Shown here: one piece after another, positions 44,226-53,931 of the stretch
Position numbering within the stretch: position 1 is the stretch's first letter
Layout of the letters: each line of letters begins with the position of its first letter
Assembly: GCF_038624605.1 (NCBI RefSeq)
Contig: NZ_CP152020.1
Location: 2,039,312-2,103,311, forward strand
DNA from: Psychrobacillus sp. FSL K6-4046
Lineage (GTDB): Bacteria; Bacillota; Bacilli; Bacillales_A; Planococcaceae
Direction of reading: 5' to 3'
Length of the DNA: 64,000 nt
Notes under the pieces: generated by a model
Told to the model about the DNA's origin: nothing
What the model saw: only the letters and a program-made list of their open reading frames with translations
Database searches by the model: none
Position numbers and translations under genes: made by a program

Positions 44226-44666
44226 TTAATCCGTTATATTTATAGAATATTCTACTTCAATATCCACATTTCCTCGCAATGCTTTACTTATCATACAGCT
44301 TTGTTCTGCTTTAATAGCGAGCTTTTCTGATACTAGTCTGTCTTTTTCATCTGTTATTACAATTATCGGACGATGAATAATTTTTTTATACGTAAAAATA
44401 CCATTTGTAACATCTACTATAGCAGTTGAGTTCATCTCTAAGTTTTCTGTATTTACTTTACTTCTCTCCATCATTGCAGCCAGTGTAATAATATAACAAG
44501 TCGCTGCAGCACCTAAAAGCATTTCATCAGGGTTAGTTCCAATTCCAGGTCCGTCCATTTCTTTTGGAATGGAGATATTAGTTTGTAAATTCCCTGAGTG
44601 AATATCTCCCACGTCATTTCTGCCTCCAGGCCAATTCGCTTTTAAATGAAAAAGATGTTCCGTCAT
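44226..44666 (-). CDS. OsmC-family peroxiredoxin
   Basis: The 146-residue OsmC/Ohr-fold protein has one redox cysteine in the central helix segment LGAAATCYIITLAAMMERS and a second in EQSCMISKALRGNV. This spacing matches the SACOL1771-type branch that reduces organic hydroperoxides. The N-terminal FHLKANWPGGRNDVG resembles that branch too. ATG follows GAAAGG. It is a single gene, and no OhrR-type regulator is visible nearby. Confidence 0.87.
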   Translation of the reverse strand: MTEHLFHLKANWPGGRNDVGDIHSGNLQTNISIPKEMDGPGIGTNPDEMLLGAAATCYIITLAAMMERSKVNTENLEMNSTAIVDVTNGIFTYKKIIHRPIIVITDEKDRLVSEKLAIKAEQSCMISKALRGNVDIEVEYSINITD

Positions 44667-44748
44667 AATTTGATCAAACCTTTCTTATGGATGTATTGGA
44701 AATTGTGCCACTTTCCTATATTATAAAAAGAGAAGGTAGGCGTTTAAT

Positions 44749-45126
44749 TTGTTAAAAAATTATGGGAAAATTGCTGGTTTCATCATTGTAGCTTCACTTT
44801 TTTTACTAATTCTAGGTGTTAGGTATGTATTAGGACAAGAATTAGTTATTATGAACTTTATTGCTTTTGCAGCCTTTTCCATTGTAGCAGGAGTCACAGC
44901 TGGGGCTATGCTATTATACAAGCTCTACAAAGCATTTTATTTATTTACGTTTGGATTGGCGATAGGTTTCATTGACCTTTTCCGCTCCTTCATTATAAAT
45001 CCTGAAGGAAACGGTGATATAATAGGAATCCTGTCACTGTTTATGTTTAGTGCTTTTGGGTTAGTAATAGGAATAATTATAGAGGCTGTATTTTATCTCA
45101 TTAAAAAGATGAACAATGTACAATGA
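44749..45126 (+). CDS. Four-helix membrane protein, unknown
   Basis: The 125-residue protein is almost entirely hydrophobic and predicted to span the membrane four times (about 9-30, 34-58, 64-84 and 95-118). TTG 44749 is the start, after GAAGGTAGG. One polar patch (LFRSFIINPEGNGD) lies between helices three and four. No family was recognised. A perfect terminator follows its stop. Confidence 0.65.
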   Translation: MLKNYGKIAGFIIVASLFLLILGVRYVLGQELVIMNFIAFAAFSIVAGVTAGAMLLYKLYKAFYLFTFGLAIGFIDLFRSFIINPEGNGDIIGILSLFMFSAFGLVIGIIIEAVFYLIKKMNNVQ

Positions 45127-45127
45127 C

Positions 45128-45163
45128 AAAAGGTTTTAGCTACTTGCTAAAACCTTTTTACGT
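45128..45163. terminator. Terminator between the membrane-protein gene and the diguanylate cyclase gene
   Basis: The perfect stem AAAAGGTTTTAGC/GCTAAAACCTTTT has a 5-base loop and flanking A and T tracts. It serves both converging genes. Confidence 0.9.
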
Positions 45164-45168
45164 TATTT

Positions 45169-46707
45169 CTAATACTTGGATTTAATCGTTTGATTACGCC
45201 CATTAGATTTTGCTTTATATAGAGCCTGATCAATACGGTCCATAAATGAAGAAATCGCTTCAGCCTTATGCTTGTATTCCCCCACTCCAGAAGATATTGT
45301 AATAGCCTTATTGGTTGGAGGTAAAGTAGATTCAATATCTTTTCTCAGTATCTCTGCAATAAGATATGCTTCCTCTAGTAGAGTATTCGGCATAACAATT
45401 GCAAATTCCTCGCCACCTAATCGAATGATATAATCTTCTTCACGAGCGACCCCATTCATTCGGTAAGCTATGAATTGCAGAACCTCATCCCCTGCATTAT
45501 GTCCAAACTCATCATTTACTTTTTTAAAGAAATCGATATCCACCATAATCATCGAGAAGTTATTTTTACTCTCGATTAAATGACTATAAAGATATTCTGC
45601 AAACCTTCTATTTTTTAACCCAGTTAAAGGGTCAGTTAAGGATTGAGTTTTAAAATTCTCTACAGTTTCTTCTTGCTGTTTTCGATAGTTTTCAACAGTT
45701 TCCGTTAACTGCTTAGCCTCAAAATACCATGTCGGAATTTCTAGCTCATTTCTATTAAATTGAGGATCCATTGTGTACATTGCAAGTTTTTGTAATGGAG
45801 AAGCTAGTTTAGTTGAAAGGACAAAAGCTACTACAAGAAATAAAACTATAAAAGGAAGTGCATATAAAAATATCTTCAATATGATTCCAGCAAGAGGCTC
45901 TATACTTGAAGCATAAGGGGTTTGCGATACTACTCCCCATCTGCTTGCTTCTATTAAAGTATATCCAGCCACGTACAGGTCACCCTTCGTATTTTCAGTA
46001 ATACTTGCGCCACTGTCACCTCTGATTAAGCTCTCTACTATCTCATTACTTTTTACTACTTCTCCGATTCTCTCTTCATCAGGGTGATAAATAAGCGTTC
46101 CTGAATGGTCCACGACATAAACATACGATCCATCTTTAGAATAATGCTCTGCTAAAATGTTTCGTATAAAATTATCCTCTTCTAAATAGATGGTTCCGTT
46201 CAGCATTCCTAGGTACTCATTTTGTTCATTAAAAAGCGGGGTGGATACAAGAACTAGTAATCTACCTGTCGCAGCCATATATGGTTTTGTAATAATATTC
46301 TCTTTCTTATCTAATGCTTCTTTAACACCTTCGGATTGAATAACAGTACCAGCAATTCCTACATTAGGAGAAGTAGCTATCGCGAGACCGTTCTTATCAA
46401 TAACTGAGACAGAGTTAAAGTTTTTACTTGTTACTATCAGCTGGTTCAATACTATTGTTAATTCTGTCGGATTATCCAATAGCTTGATAATATCAGCTTT
46501 TCTCCCTTCAAGGTTAAGTTGCATAGAAGAAAAAAGCTCCTCTGACATTTCCGCCAGCTTTTTAGAATATACTCGATTTTGCTCCAACGAGTTATCAATC
46601 AAGCTATCTTTTGTCACTAAATAGCTTGAAAAGAGTGAGCTTGTCAGTATGCCAATGATTGAAAATGAAATTAAAGTTAAAATCCAAAAACGTAACGTTC
46701 TTATCAT
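45169..46707 (-). CDS. Diguanylate cyclase with extracytoplasmic Cache-like sensor
   Basis: The protein of about 512 residues synthesises cyclic di-GMP. TM1 lies at about 5-27, followed by a double Cache-like sensor domain of about 240 residues (NSVSVIDKNGLAIATS, YVYVVDHSGTLIYHPDEERIGE), TM2 near 280-305, then a GGDEF domain with TDPLTGLKNRRFAE and the active site GGEEF (near 430). An RxxD inhibitory site (REED) lies five residues before GGEEF, so feedback inhibition is expected. ATG 46707 follows TGGAGGAAA; the upstream in-frame ATG is poor. No EAL partner is adjacent. Confidence 0.93.
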   Translation of the reverse strand: MIRTLRFWILTLISFSIIGILTSSLFSSYLVTKDSLIDNSLEQNRVYSKKLAEMSEELFSSMQLNLEGRKADIIKLLDNPTELTIVLNQLIVTSKNFNSVSVIDKNGLAIATSPNVGIAGTVIQSEGVKEALDKKENIITKPYMAATGRLLVLVSTPLFNEQNEYLGMLNGTIYLEEDNFIRNILAEHYSKDGSYVYVVDHSGTLIYHPDEERIGEVVKSNEIVESLIRGDSGASITENTKGDLYVAGYTLIEASRWGVVSQTPYASSIEPLAGIILKIFLYALPFIVLFLVVAFVLSTKLASPLQKLAMYTMDPQFNRNELEIPTWYFEAKQLTETVENYRKQQEETVENFKTQSLTDPLTGLKNRRFAEYLYSHLIESKNNFSMIMVDIDFFKKVNDEFGHNAGDEVLQFIAYRMNGVAREEDYIIRLGGEEFAIVMPNTLLEEAYLIAEILRKDIESTLPPTNKAITISSGVGEYKHKAEAISSFMDRIDQALYKAKSNGRNQTIKSKY

Positions 46708-46891
46708 GTTTCCTCCAAATTTATACAATATAATTACTACATTTTCTCATTGTAGCATTATTTATATAGGAATAACTATAGATAATGGATATTTTGATTG
46801 ATATGGAGAAAAAGAGAAGAAAAATTCTTTTTTCAAATAGGCGAAAAGTTGTGTGATGTTAAAGATTTGACATCCCTTATAAAATGGAAAA

Positions 46892-46918
46892 TGAGCTTGA
46901 TAGCTACCAAGCTCACCT
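46892..46918 (-). terminator. Terminator of the liv operon
   Basis: TGAGCTTG (46892-46899) pairs with CAAGCTCA (46908-46915). On the minus strand it is followed by a T-rich stretch and lies about 25 bp beyond the livF stop. Confidence 0.7.
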
Positions 46919-46938
46919 TTTTCTCCTAGCATCTTTTA

Positions 46939-47649
46939 TTAACCACCTAAATAAGCTAGCTTAACTTCTTCACTCGATTGTAACTCCCTTGCAGGCCCAG
47001 ATAATACTACCTTACCTGTTTCAATAACGTATCCTCTATTAGCTACGGAAAGTGCCATATGGGCATTTTGTTCAACTAATAATACGGTGGTGCCGTCATT
47101 ATTTATCTCTTCTATGACTTTAAAAATAGTTTGAACCATAAGCGGAGCCAATCCCATCGACGGTTCGTCTAGTAACACTAGTTTAGGCTTTGCCATAATC
47201 GCTCGCCCAATGGCAAGCATTTGCTGCTCTCCACCGGAGAGTGTTCCGGATAGCTGCTTTCTTCTTTCTAACAATCTTGGAAAAGTTTCATAAACCTTTG
47301 TTAAATCTGAATTAATGCCTGCCTTATCCTTACGAAGAAATGCTCCTAGCTCGAGATTTTCCTCTACAGTAAGATTAGCAAAAACTCTTCGACCCTCTGG
47401 TACATGAGATATACCAGCCTTCACTATCGTTTGAGCTGCTTTCCCTGTTATAGATTTACCTAAAAACTCGATTTTCCCTTTCTTAGGCTTTAACAATCCA
47501 GATAGAGTTTTAAGGAGCGTGCTTTTTCCAGCCCCGTTCGCTCCGATTAACGTAACAATTTCTCCTTCATTCACTTCTAACGATATATTATGTAAAGCTT
47601 GGATATTCCCATAATACACATCCATATTTTCTACTTTAAGCATGGACAT
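46939..47649 (-). CDS. livF: Branched-chain amino acid ABC importer ATPase LivF
   Basis: The protein of about 236 residues is one of two ATPases of a LIV-type importer. It has Walker A GANGAGKSTLLK, signature LSGGEQQMLAIGRA and Walker B LVLLDEPSMGLAP, plus the typical LivF end with LVEQNAHMALSVANRGYVIETG. ATG 47649 follows AGGAGG and overlaps the livG stop codon by 14 bp; the frame's earlier ATG lies inside livG. Last gene of livKHMGF. Confidence 0.95.
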   Translation of the reverse strand: MSMLKVENMDVYYGNIQALHNISLEVNEGEIVTLIGANGAGKSTLLKTLSGLLKPKKGKIEFLGKSITGKAAQTIVKAGISHVPEGRRVFANLTVEENLELGAFLRKDKAGINSDLTKVYETFPRLLERRKQLSGTLSGGEQQMLAIGRAIMAKPKLVLLDEPSMGLAPLMVQTIFKVIEEINNDGTTVLLVEQNAHMALSVANRGYVIETGKVVLSGPARELQSSEEVKLAYLGG

Positions 47650-48424
47650 TAGGAACCTCCTCTCCCAAATAAGCCTCAATGACCTTTGGATGATTTCGTA
47701 TTTCTTGAGGAGTACCTTCTGCTAAAAGCTGTCCATGGTCTAATACATAAATTCTTTCGCAAACACCCATTACAAGATTCATATCGTGCTCAATCAGCAG
47801 AATGGTTAAATTAAACTTTTCACGAATAAATCCTATTAGATCCATCAGTTCTTTTGTTTCTTTAGGATTCATTCCAGCTGCTGGCTCATCTAATAAAAGT
47901 AGCTTAGGCCCTGCTGCTAAAGCTCTTGCAACCTCCAACCGTCTCTGTTGACCATAAGGAAGGTTTTTAGCAAGCTCATCCTTATATCTATCTAATTTAA
48001 ATATCTTCAAAAATTCGATAGATTTCTCTTCCATCTCTTGCTCACCTTTAAAATGAGAAGGTAGTCGCAGAATGGAGCTAAGCATCGTATGCTTAGCTAA
48101 AGAATGATAAGCGACCTTCACATTTTCTAAGACAGTCAATTCATTAAACAGACGAATATTTTGAAAGGTTCTGCTGATTCCTTTCCTAGTTACTTTAAAG
48201 GGGGCTAATCCATTAATTCTTTCCCCGTTAAACATAATATCTCCAGTGGTAGGTGCATAGACCCCAGTCAATAGGTTAAAGCTCGTTGTTTTGCCTGCTC
48301 CGTTTGGCCCTATTAAACCTACAAGCTCTCCCTCATTTAAAACCATATTTAAATTTTGGACAGCCTTCAAGCCCCCAAATTGAATTCCGGCATTTATCAC
48401 CTCTAGTAAAGGCCTATTTTCCAT
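47636..48424 (-). CDS. livG: Branched-chain amino acid ABC importer ATPase LivG
   Basis: The 262-residue ATPase has Walker A GPNGAGKTTSFN, signature LPYGQQRRLEVARA and Walker B LLLLDEPAAGMNP. The FNLLTGVYAPTTG and NPKETKELMDLI segments are LivG-type. It overlaps livM by 11 bp and livF by 14 bp, a tightly coupled arrangement. It energises import of leucine, isoleucine, valine or related amino acids with LivF. Confidence 0.95.
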   Translation of the reverse strand: MENRPLLEVINAGIQFGGLKAVQNLNMVLNEGELVGLIGPNGAGKTTSFNLLTGVYAPTTGDIMFNGERINGLAPFKVTRKGISRTFQNIRLFNELTVLENVKVAYHSLAKHTMLSSILRLPSHFKGEQEMEEKSIEFLKIFKLDRYKDELAKNLPYGQQRRLEVARALAAGPKLLLLDEPAAGMNPKETKELMDLIGFIREKFNLTILLIEHDMNLVMGVCERIYVLDHGQLLAEGTPQEIRNHPKVIEAYLGEEVPNVHA

Positions 48425-49367
48425 ATTGACTGCCCCCTTTTGGTGTTCTCCACATTTTAAAGTAATCTGTAATCTCCATCGTCCCCATCAATCCTTTTGG
48501 TCTATACAACATAACAATGATTAGTACGAGACTGTATATGATCATTCGAGTTTCTGGATATCCTTGTAGATACGTTGAGACGACGGTTAATAGGATAGCT
48601 GATAAAACGGCTCCAGATAAGCTCCCTAATCCTCCTAGAACAACAAAGATTAAAATGTCGAACGATTTCAAGAAACCAAATTGACTTGGTTGAATGATAT
48701 AAAAATTATGTGAGTAAAGAGCGCCTGCTACTCCAGCAAAAAAGGAACCGATTGCAAATGCTGCTACCTTATAATAAGTCGTATTTATTCCCATGGCATC
48801 TGCAGCAATTTCATTTTCCCTAACTGAAATGGAGGCAATACCATGTCTTGAATTTGTGAAATTGACAATCACCAAGATAGTAATTGCTAAGCAGATGAAT
48901 GCTGTAGTCCATGTGGTCATATGGTCAACCTGCATACCGGAAGCTCCACCAACATAGTCGATATTCAAGAAAACAATACGAATAATTTCAGCGAAGCCAA
49001 GCGTTGCTATCGCTAAGTAGTCTCCCTTTAAGCGAAGACTAGGAATGCCAACGATCAACCCAGCTAAAGCAGCAACAATTCCACCTATTATTATGGCTAA
49101 GAAAAATGGTAATTCAAGCCTCATTGTCACAATAGCTGAAATATATGCCCCAATTGCTAAGAAGCCTGCATGCCCTATAGAAAATTGTCCGGTAATCCCA
49201 ATTATAAGGTGTAAGCTTACGGCTAATATAATATTAATAGATATAACAATAATTGTATTACTATAAAATTGATCTATAATCCCGTTCATAATAAGAAGCT
49301 GTATCACGGCATAGATGGCTATCCCCAATACAACAAATAGCCAAAATTGTTTAGAGGTTCTCTTCAT
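48414..49367 (-). CDS. livM: Branched-chain amino acid permease LivM
   Basis: The integral membrane subunit of about 317 residues has nine or ten helices and the LivM core GIPSLRLKGDYLAIATLGFAEIIRIVF, plus GIASISVRENEIAADAMGINTTYYK. ATG 49367 is used because it follows AGGTG at good distance and lies 10 bp after livH; the longer frame starts inside livH. Forms the channel with LivH. Confidence 0.94.
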   Translation of the reverse strand: MKRTSKQFWLFVVLGIAIYAVIQLLIMNGIIDQFYSNTIIVISINIILAVSLHLIIGITGQFSIGHAGFLAIGAYISAIVTMRLELPFFLAIIIGGIVAALAGLIVGIPSLRLKGDYLAIATLGFAEIIRIVFLNIDYVGGASGMQVDHMTTWTTAFICLAITILVIVNFTNSRHGIASISVRENEIAADAMGINTTYYKVAAFAIGSFFAGVAGALYSHNFYIIQPSQFGFLKSFDILIFVVLGGLGSLSGAVLSAILLTVVSTYLQGYPETRMIIYSLVLIIVMLYRPKGLMGTMEITDYFKMWRTPKGGSQYGK

Positions 49368-49377
49368 ACGTATACAC

Positions 49378-50250
49378 CTACACTTTCTCTCGTGCATTTT
49401 TGCCAAAAATACCTGATGGTCTAAAGATAAGTATTAATATTAGAATGACAAATGCTGCTGCATCTCTCCACAAAGAGAAGCCTATTGCACTTACAGCAGA
49501 TTCAATAACACCTAAAAGTAGACCTCCTACCATTGCTCCAGGTATAATTCCAATTCCCCCTAATACTGCTGCTATAAAGGCCTTTACCCCTGGAATAACT
49601 CCCATTAATGGGTCAATCTTTGTATAGTAAACTCCAAAAATAACACCAGCAGCACCCGCTAGGGCTGAACCAATTGCAAAAGTTGCGGAAATTGTGTTGT
49701 CTACGTTAATACCCATTAATTTTGCCGCCTCTGTGTCATGAGAAACAGCTCTCATTGCCTTTCCTGTTTTCGTTTTATGTACGATATATTGCAGAATAAT
49801 CATTAATGCAACGGAAACAGACAATATTAAGATGGACTGCATACCTATTTGCACACCAAATAGTTCAAAGTTTTTCTTAAAGAAATCTGGGTATGCCTCA
49901 GATTGAGCACCTCTTATATAAATCACTCCATATTCAATGAGTAAAGAAACCCCTATGGCAGTAATTAAAGCCGCTATACGTGTAGCATTTCTTAGTCGTT
50001 TATAGGCAATGCGCTCTATTAGAACACCAAATAATGCACAGACAGTCATTGAAATAATAAGTGCGGGAAAAAAACCTAAACCAAATACGGTAATTGAATA
50101 GAAACCAATGAAAGAACCTACCATAAATACATCGCCATGAGCAAAGTTTATTAACTTAATAATTCCATAAACCATTGTATATCCAAGGGCGATTAAGGCA
50201 TATATACTTCCTAGTGAAATACCATTAATCAACTGTTGAACCCATTCCAT
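49378..50250 (-). CDS. livH: Branched-chain amino acid permease LivH
   Basis: The membrane subunit of about 290 residues starts MEWVQQLINGISLGSIYALIALGYTMVYGIIKLINFAHGD, the classic LivH beginning. Inner-loop signature MRAVSHDTEAAKLMGINVDNTI contacts the ATPases. ATG 50250 follows AAGGAG. It is separated from the binding-protein gene by about 100 bp with a hairpin (50317-50335). Confidence 0.95.
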   Translation of the reverse strand: MEWVQQLINGISLGSIYALIALGYTMVYGIIKLINFAHGDVFMVGSFIGFYSITVFGLGFFPALIISMTVCALFGVLIERIAYKRLRNATRIAALITAIGVSLLIEYGVIYIRGAQSEAYPDFFKKNFELFGVQIGMQSILILSVSVALMIILQYIVHKTKTGKAMRAVSHDTEAAKLMGINVDNTISATFAIGSALAGAAGVIFGVYYTKIDPLMGVIPGVKAFIAAVLGGIGIIPGAMVGGLLLGVIESAVSAIGFSLWRDAAAFVILILILIFRPSGIFGKNAREKV

Positions 50251-50316
50251 GTAGTTACACTCCTTATATTTAGGGCAGCACAAGCCTAACCCCTTTTTTC
50301 ATAGAGTCACAGAAAA

Positions 50317-50336
50317 GGAGGGAATGAATCCCTCCG
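50317..50336 (-). other. Hairpin between livK and livH
   Basis: GGAGGGATTCATTCCCTCC on the minus strand is followed by TTTTCTG. It could be a leaky terminator or processing site that keeps binding-protein output above that of the membrane components, a common pattern in ABC operons. Confidence 0.55.
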
Positions 50337-50352
50337 TTATTAGTAACAATAT

Positions 50353-51525
50353 TTATGGATTAACCTTTGTATTAAACACTTGCTCTCCATCTACGAACTC
50401 TATAATGGTTGCTGATTTTACTGGGTGGTGATTTTCATCCATCGAGTAAAGTCCCGTTACAAGATCTAGATTATCTGTTGCTTCTAATGCCTCTTTAATT
50501 TTTGTTCCATCTGTTGAATCTGCTCTCTCAATTGCATCTTTTAATAGATAAACAGTGTCATAGCCTAAAGCGTGGAAGGAGTTAGGGGCTTCCCCGTATT
50601 TTTCATTAAACTTATCTGAGAAGGCTTTAGCTTTACCATCTGGATCCTCTGAAGAATAAGCAGTGATAATATATGTGTTATTTAATGCATCTGCCCCTGC
50701 TAAATCAACAATATCCGGTGAATCCCATCCATCTGCTCCCATCAATGGTACTGTAATCCCCATTTCACGAGCTTGCTTAACGATAAGACCAACTTCCTCG
50801 TAATAACCAGGGATAAAGATGAAATCTGGATTTTTAGATTTAAGACTTGTTAATGTAGAACGGAAATCTGTATCTTTAGCAACATAAGATTCCTGTGCAA
50901 CAATTTTTCCGCCTGCAGCTTCAAAATCCTTCTTAAAGGAAGCTGCTAAGCCTTTCGCATAATCACTACTGTTATCTGCGTAAATCGCTACGTTTTTAAC
51001 CTTTAGCTCATTAGCGGCAAAATTTGCTGCTACTGTTCCTTGAAATGGGTCAATAAACGCTGTGCGGAAAGCAAACTCATTTAGTTTACCCTTATCCGTA
51101 ACGGTTACTGTAGTACTCGTGCCTGATGGAGAGATAAGTGGTACTTTATTTTTTCCAGCAACTTCTACTTGAGCTACAGTGTTACCACTAGTTGCAGCTC
51201 CAATGATAGCGACTACTTTATCTTTTGTAATAAGCTTAATTGCTCCACTGGTGGCTTCACCAGCATCCGATTTATTATCTACTTTTACAAGTTCGATTTT
51301 CTTCCCGTCAATACCACCATCATCATTAATTTCCTCTACAGCCAGATCAATTGCTTTATCTTCTGATTGTCCGTAGGAAGCAACTCCACCAGATAGCTCA
51401 AGATTAATACCAATTTTAATCGTATCTCCGCCATCCCCTGAACCGCCTTCACTATTGCAACCTGCCAAAACTCCAATGAGAATGGTCGAGGCTAGGAATA
51501 ATGAAGCAAACTTTGATTTTTTCAT
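50353..51525 (-). CDS. livK: Branched-chain amino acid binding lipoprotein
   Basis: The protein of about 390 residues has a lipoprotein signal with lipobox VLAGC (cysteine near residue 23). It is followed by a Gly/Asp-rich linker and a type I periplasmic-binding fold (IKIGINLELSGGVASYGQSEDKAIDLAVEEINDDGGIDGKKIEL). It delivers amino acid to LivHMGF. ATG 51525 is preferred over an ATG three codons upstream that overlaps the ribosome binding site. First gene of the operon. The specificity is inferred from family and context; other amino acids or short amides are possible. Confidence 0.94.
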   Translation of the reverse strand: MKKSKFASLFLASTILIGVLAGCNSEGGSGDGGDTIKIGINLELSGGVASYGQSEDKAIDLAVEEINDDGGIDGKKIELVKVDNKSDAGEATSGAIKLITKDKVVAIIGAATSGNTVAQVEVAGKNKVPLISPSGTSTTVTVTDKGKLNEFAFRTAFIDPFQGTVAANFAANELKVKNVAIYADNSSDYAKGLAASFKKDFEAAGGKIVAQESYVAKDTDFRSTLTSLKSKNPDFIFIPGYYEEVGLIVKQAREMGITVPLMGADGWDSPDIVDLAGADALNNTYIITAYSSEDPDGKAKAFSDKFNEKYGEAPNSFHALGYDTVYLLKDAIERADSTDGTKIKEALEATDNLDLVTGLYSMDENHHPVKSATIIEFVDGEQVFNTKVNP

Positions 51526-52009
51526 ACAATGCATCCCCTTTGTTGTTTGAAAATTTTGAAATTGAAAAGCGAACTAATATCTCTTTCTTATAGTTAACTT
51601 CATCCAAAATTATCCTTTCGTAATACAATTACATTGTAAAACAAAGATAGGAATCAGTCTATAAAAATTTGACTAATTCGAATCTTTTTAATCTTTAGTA
51701 TATCAATATATTAAATAAAAAAATGGCATCATTTTCATACTTCTATTATTGAAAATCATGAAATACTAGCTTCAAAAATCTGATCAGTTTAACTTTGATA
51801 TCATTTAAAGGTGTCAATTTTATAACCCCTTTTTAAAAGTTAAGCACGAACAATTAATAAAAAAAGTAGTATATATGCTCATTGTCTTAGCTCTACATAA
51901 AAGCCGTTTCATTAAATAAATCTGAATATAAGAAAAATAATTACTTTTCTATTAAGTTCCGTTATAATTATTTATAGTTCGATATCCGTAATATTAAGGA
52001 GAGATGGGA
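51526..52009. other. Intergenic region between divergent livK and pepF
   Basis: About 480 bp, strongly AT-rich, no ORF and no repeat. It should contain the liv promoter and the pepF promoter. A TATAAT (51963-51968) with a poor -35 (TTACTT, 51941-51946, 16-bp spacing) faces pepF. An AAAATTTTGAAATT stretch just upstream of livK is CodY-like only loosely. Confidence 0.5.
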
Positions 52010-53821
52010 ATGGTACAAAGTTTACCAAAAAGATCAGAGGTTAAAATAGAAGAAACTTGGAACTTAAAGGATTTATTTGCTTCGGAAAAGGAATATAAAG
52101 ATGCTTACGCAGAAATAGAGAAAAATGTCCCTGTATTCGTTGAAAAGTATAAAGGGAAATTAGATAGCGCTAATGTCATCATTGATGCTTTGGAGGAATA
52201 CCAGTCTCTTTATATGAAATTTAGTTTGTTAGGTAGCTATGCAAGATTAGCGATTACGGAAGACCAGTCAAATACGGAAGCACAAATGAGAGCCGGTCAA
52301 TTTAGTTCATTAGCTGGCAAGGTTGCTAGCCAAACATCTTTTGTTGACAGCGAACTATTAGAAATGCCCACAGAGTTACTTGAGGAAGCAGCAAAACTGG
52401 ATTCTTCTTACGAAAACTATTTAGTGAAGTTACTAGAAAGAAAGAAATATACGCTTCACCCAGAAGTGGAAAAGGTATTAGCTGCCTACTCTCCAACATT
52501 TGATGCACCTTATAATTTATATGAAACAACTAAATTATTGGATATTTCTTTTCCTGACTTTGAGGTAAACGGAAAACCATATCCATTAAGCTACGTTTCC
52601 TTTGAAAATGATTGGGAAGCTGAAACAGATACAGTTCTTCGAAGAGCAGCATTTGAAGCTTTTTCATCTAAATTGAAGGAATATCAGCATACCACTGCAA
52701 AAACGTATGACATTGCGCTTCAACAAGAAAAAACAACGGCTGACCTGCGAGGATACGATTCGGTATTCGAATATTTATTGTTCGACCAAGAAGTCGATCG
52801 ATCTTTATATAACCGTCAAATAGATCTAATCACAAAAGAATTAGCACCACATATGAGGAAATATGCAAAATTACTTCAAAAGGTACATGGCTTAGATAAG
52901 ATGACCTTCGCTGATTTAAAGATTGCCCTAGATCCAAACTATGAGCCGACTATTACAATAGAAGAGTCCAAGAAGTATATTAATGAATCATTATCAGTAA
53001 TGGGTGATAAGTATTTAGAAATGGTTGATCGCTCTTATAAGGAACGCTGGGTAGACTTTGCACAAAATGAAGGAAAATCCACGGGCGCTTTCTGTTCTAG
53101 TCCATATGGTAGTCACCCATACATTTTAATATCCTGGTCGAGTCGAATGAATGAAGTATTTGTTCTCGCTCACGAGCTTGGTCATGCGGGTCATTTCTAT
53201 TTTGCACACCAAGAACAAAATCTATTTAATTCTCGTCCATCTTTATATTTTATCGAGGCGCCTTCCACAATGAATGAAATGTTAGTTGCCAATCATCTTT
53301 TGAAAAGTTCGGATGACCCTAAATTTAAACGTTGGGTAATATCTTCCATTGTTGCTAGAACCTATTATCATAACTTTGTTACTCATTTACTAGAAGCAGC
53401 TTATCAACGTAAAGTTTATGAGCGTGTAGATCAAGGGCAAAATGTAAATGCTGAAATTTTAAATGCATACAAGCGAGAGGTTTTAGAAGAATTCTGGGGA
53501 GATTCTGTGGAAATAACAGATGGAGCAGAGCTTACTTGGATGAGACAGCCACATTACTATATGGGATTATATCCATACACATATAGTGCAGGTTTAACCA
53601 TCTCCACGCAGGTTGCTAAACGTATACTAAACGAAGGACAGCCGGCAGTAGACGAATGGTTAGAAGTATTAAAGGCTGGTGGAACTAAATCGCCAGTAGA
53701 ATTAGCTAAAATGGCTGGTGTGGACATTACAACTGATGAACCACTCCGAGATACAATTGCATATATTGGTTCACTTGTTGATGAACTTGAAAGCTTAACA
53801 GAGGAAATTGACAGCAAGTAA
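52010..53821 (+). CDS. pepF: Oligoendopeptidase F
   Basis: The M3-family zinc metallopeptidase of about 603 residues cleaves short peptides in the cytoplasm. The HExxH motif is HELGHAGH near residue 388, with the third ligand in FIEAPSTMNEML. Typical M3B segments include CSSPYGSHPYILISW and YYMGLYPYTYSAG. The second ATG (52010) is spaced correctly from AAGGAG, so it is chosen over the ATG two codons before. Monocistronic, with a strong terminator. It lies divergently from the amino acid importer, a plausible nutritional pairing. Confidence 0.95.
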   Translation: MVQSLPKRSEVKIEETWNLKDLFASEKEYKDAYAEIEKNVPVFVEKYKGKLDSANVIIDALEEYQSLYMKFSLLGSYARLAITEDQSNTEAQMRAGQFSSLAGKVASQTSFVDSELLEMPTELLEEAAKLDSSYENYLVKLLERKKYTLHPEVEKVLAAYSPTFDAPYNLYETTKLLDISFPDFEVNGKPYPLSYVSFENDWEAETDTVLRRAAFEAFSSKLKEYQHTTAKTYDIALQQEKTTADLRGYDSVFEYLLFDQEVDRSLYNRQIDLITKELAPHMRKYAKLLQKVHGLDKMTFADLKIALDPNYEPTITIEESKKYINESLSVMGDKYLEMVDRSYKERWVDFAQNEGKSTGAFCSSPYGSHPYILISWSSRMNEVFVLAHELGHAGHFYFAHQEQNLFNSRPSLYFIEAPSTMNEMLVANHLLKSSDDPKFKRWVISSIVARTYYHNFVTHLLEAAYQRKVYERVDQGQNVNAEILNAYKREVLEEFWGDSVEITDGAELTWMRQPHYYMGLYPYTYSAGLTISTQVAKRILNEGQPAVDEWLEVLKAGGTKSPVELAKMAGVDITTDEPLRDTIAYIGSLVDELESLTEEIDSK

Positions 53822-53866
53822 GTTAAGAACGAACAAGCTAAACGATACTGCAAAAAAATTTAAAAT

Positions 53867-53908
53867 GCCCCAGAAATTTTACCACTCGTAAAATTTCTGG
53901 GGCTTATT
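53867..53908. terminator. Bidirectional terminator after pepF
   Basis: The perfect 16-bp stem GCCCCAGAAATTTTAC/GTAAAATTTCTGGGGC has a 5-base loop. It separates pepF from the converging 154-residue gene. Confidence 0.9.
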
Positions 53909-53931
53909 ATTTAATTAGTGTGTATCAGTTA

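Noticed and set aside
51545-51570. CodY box upstream of livK
   Set aside because: AAAATTTTGAAATT matches the consensus AATTTTCWGAAAATT too loosely to be called.
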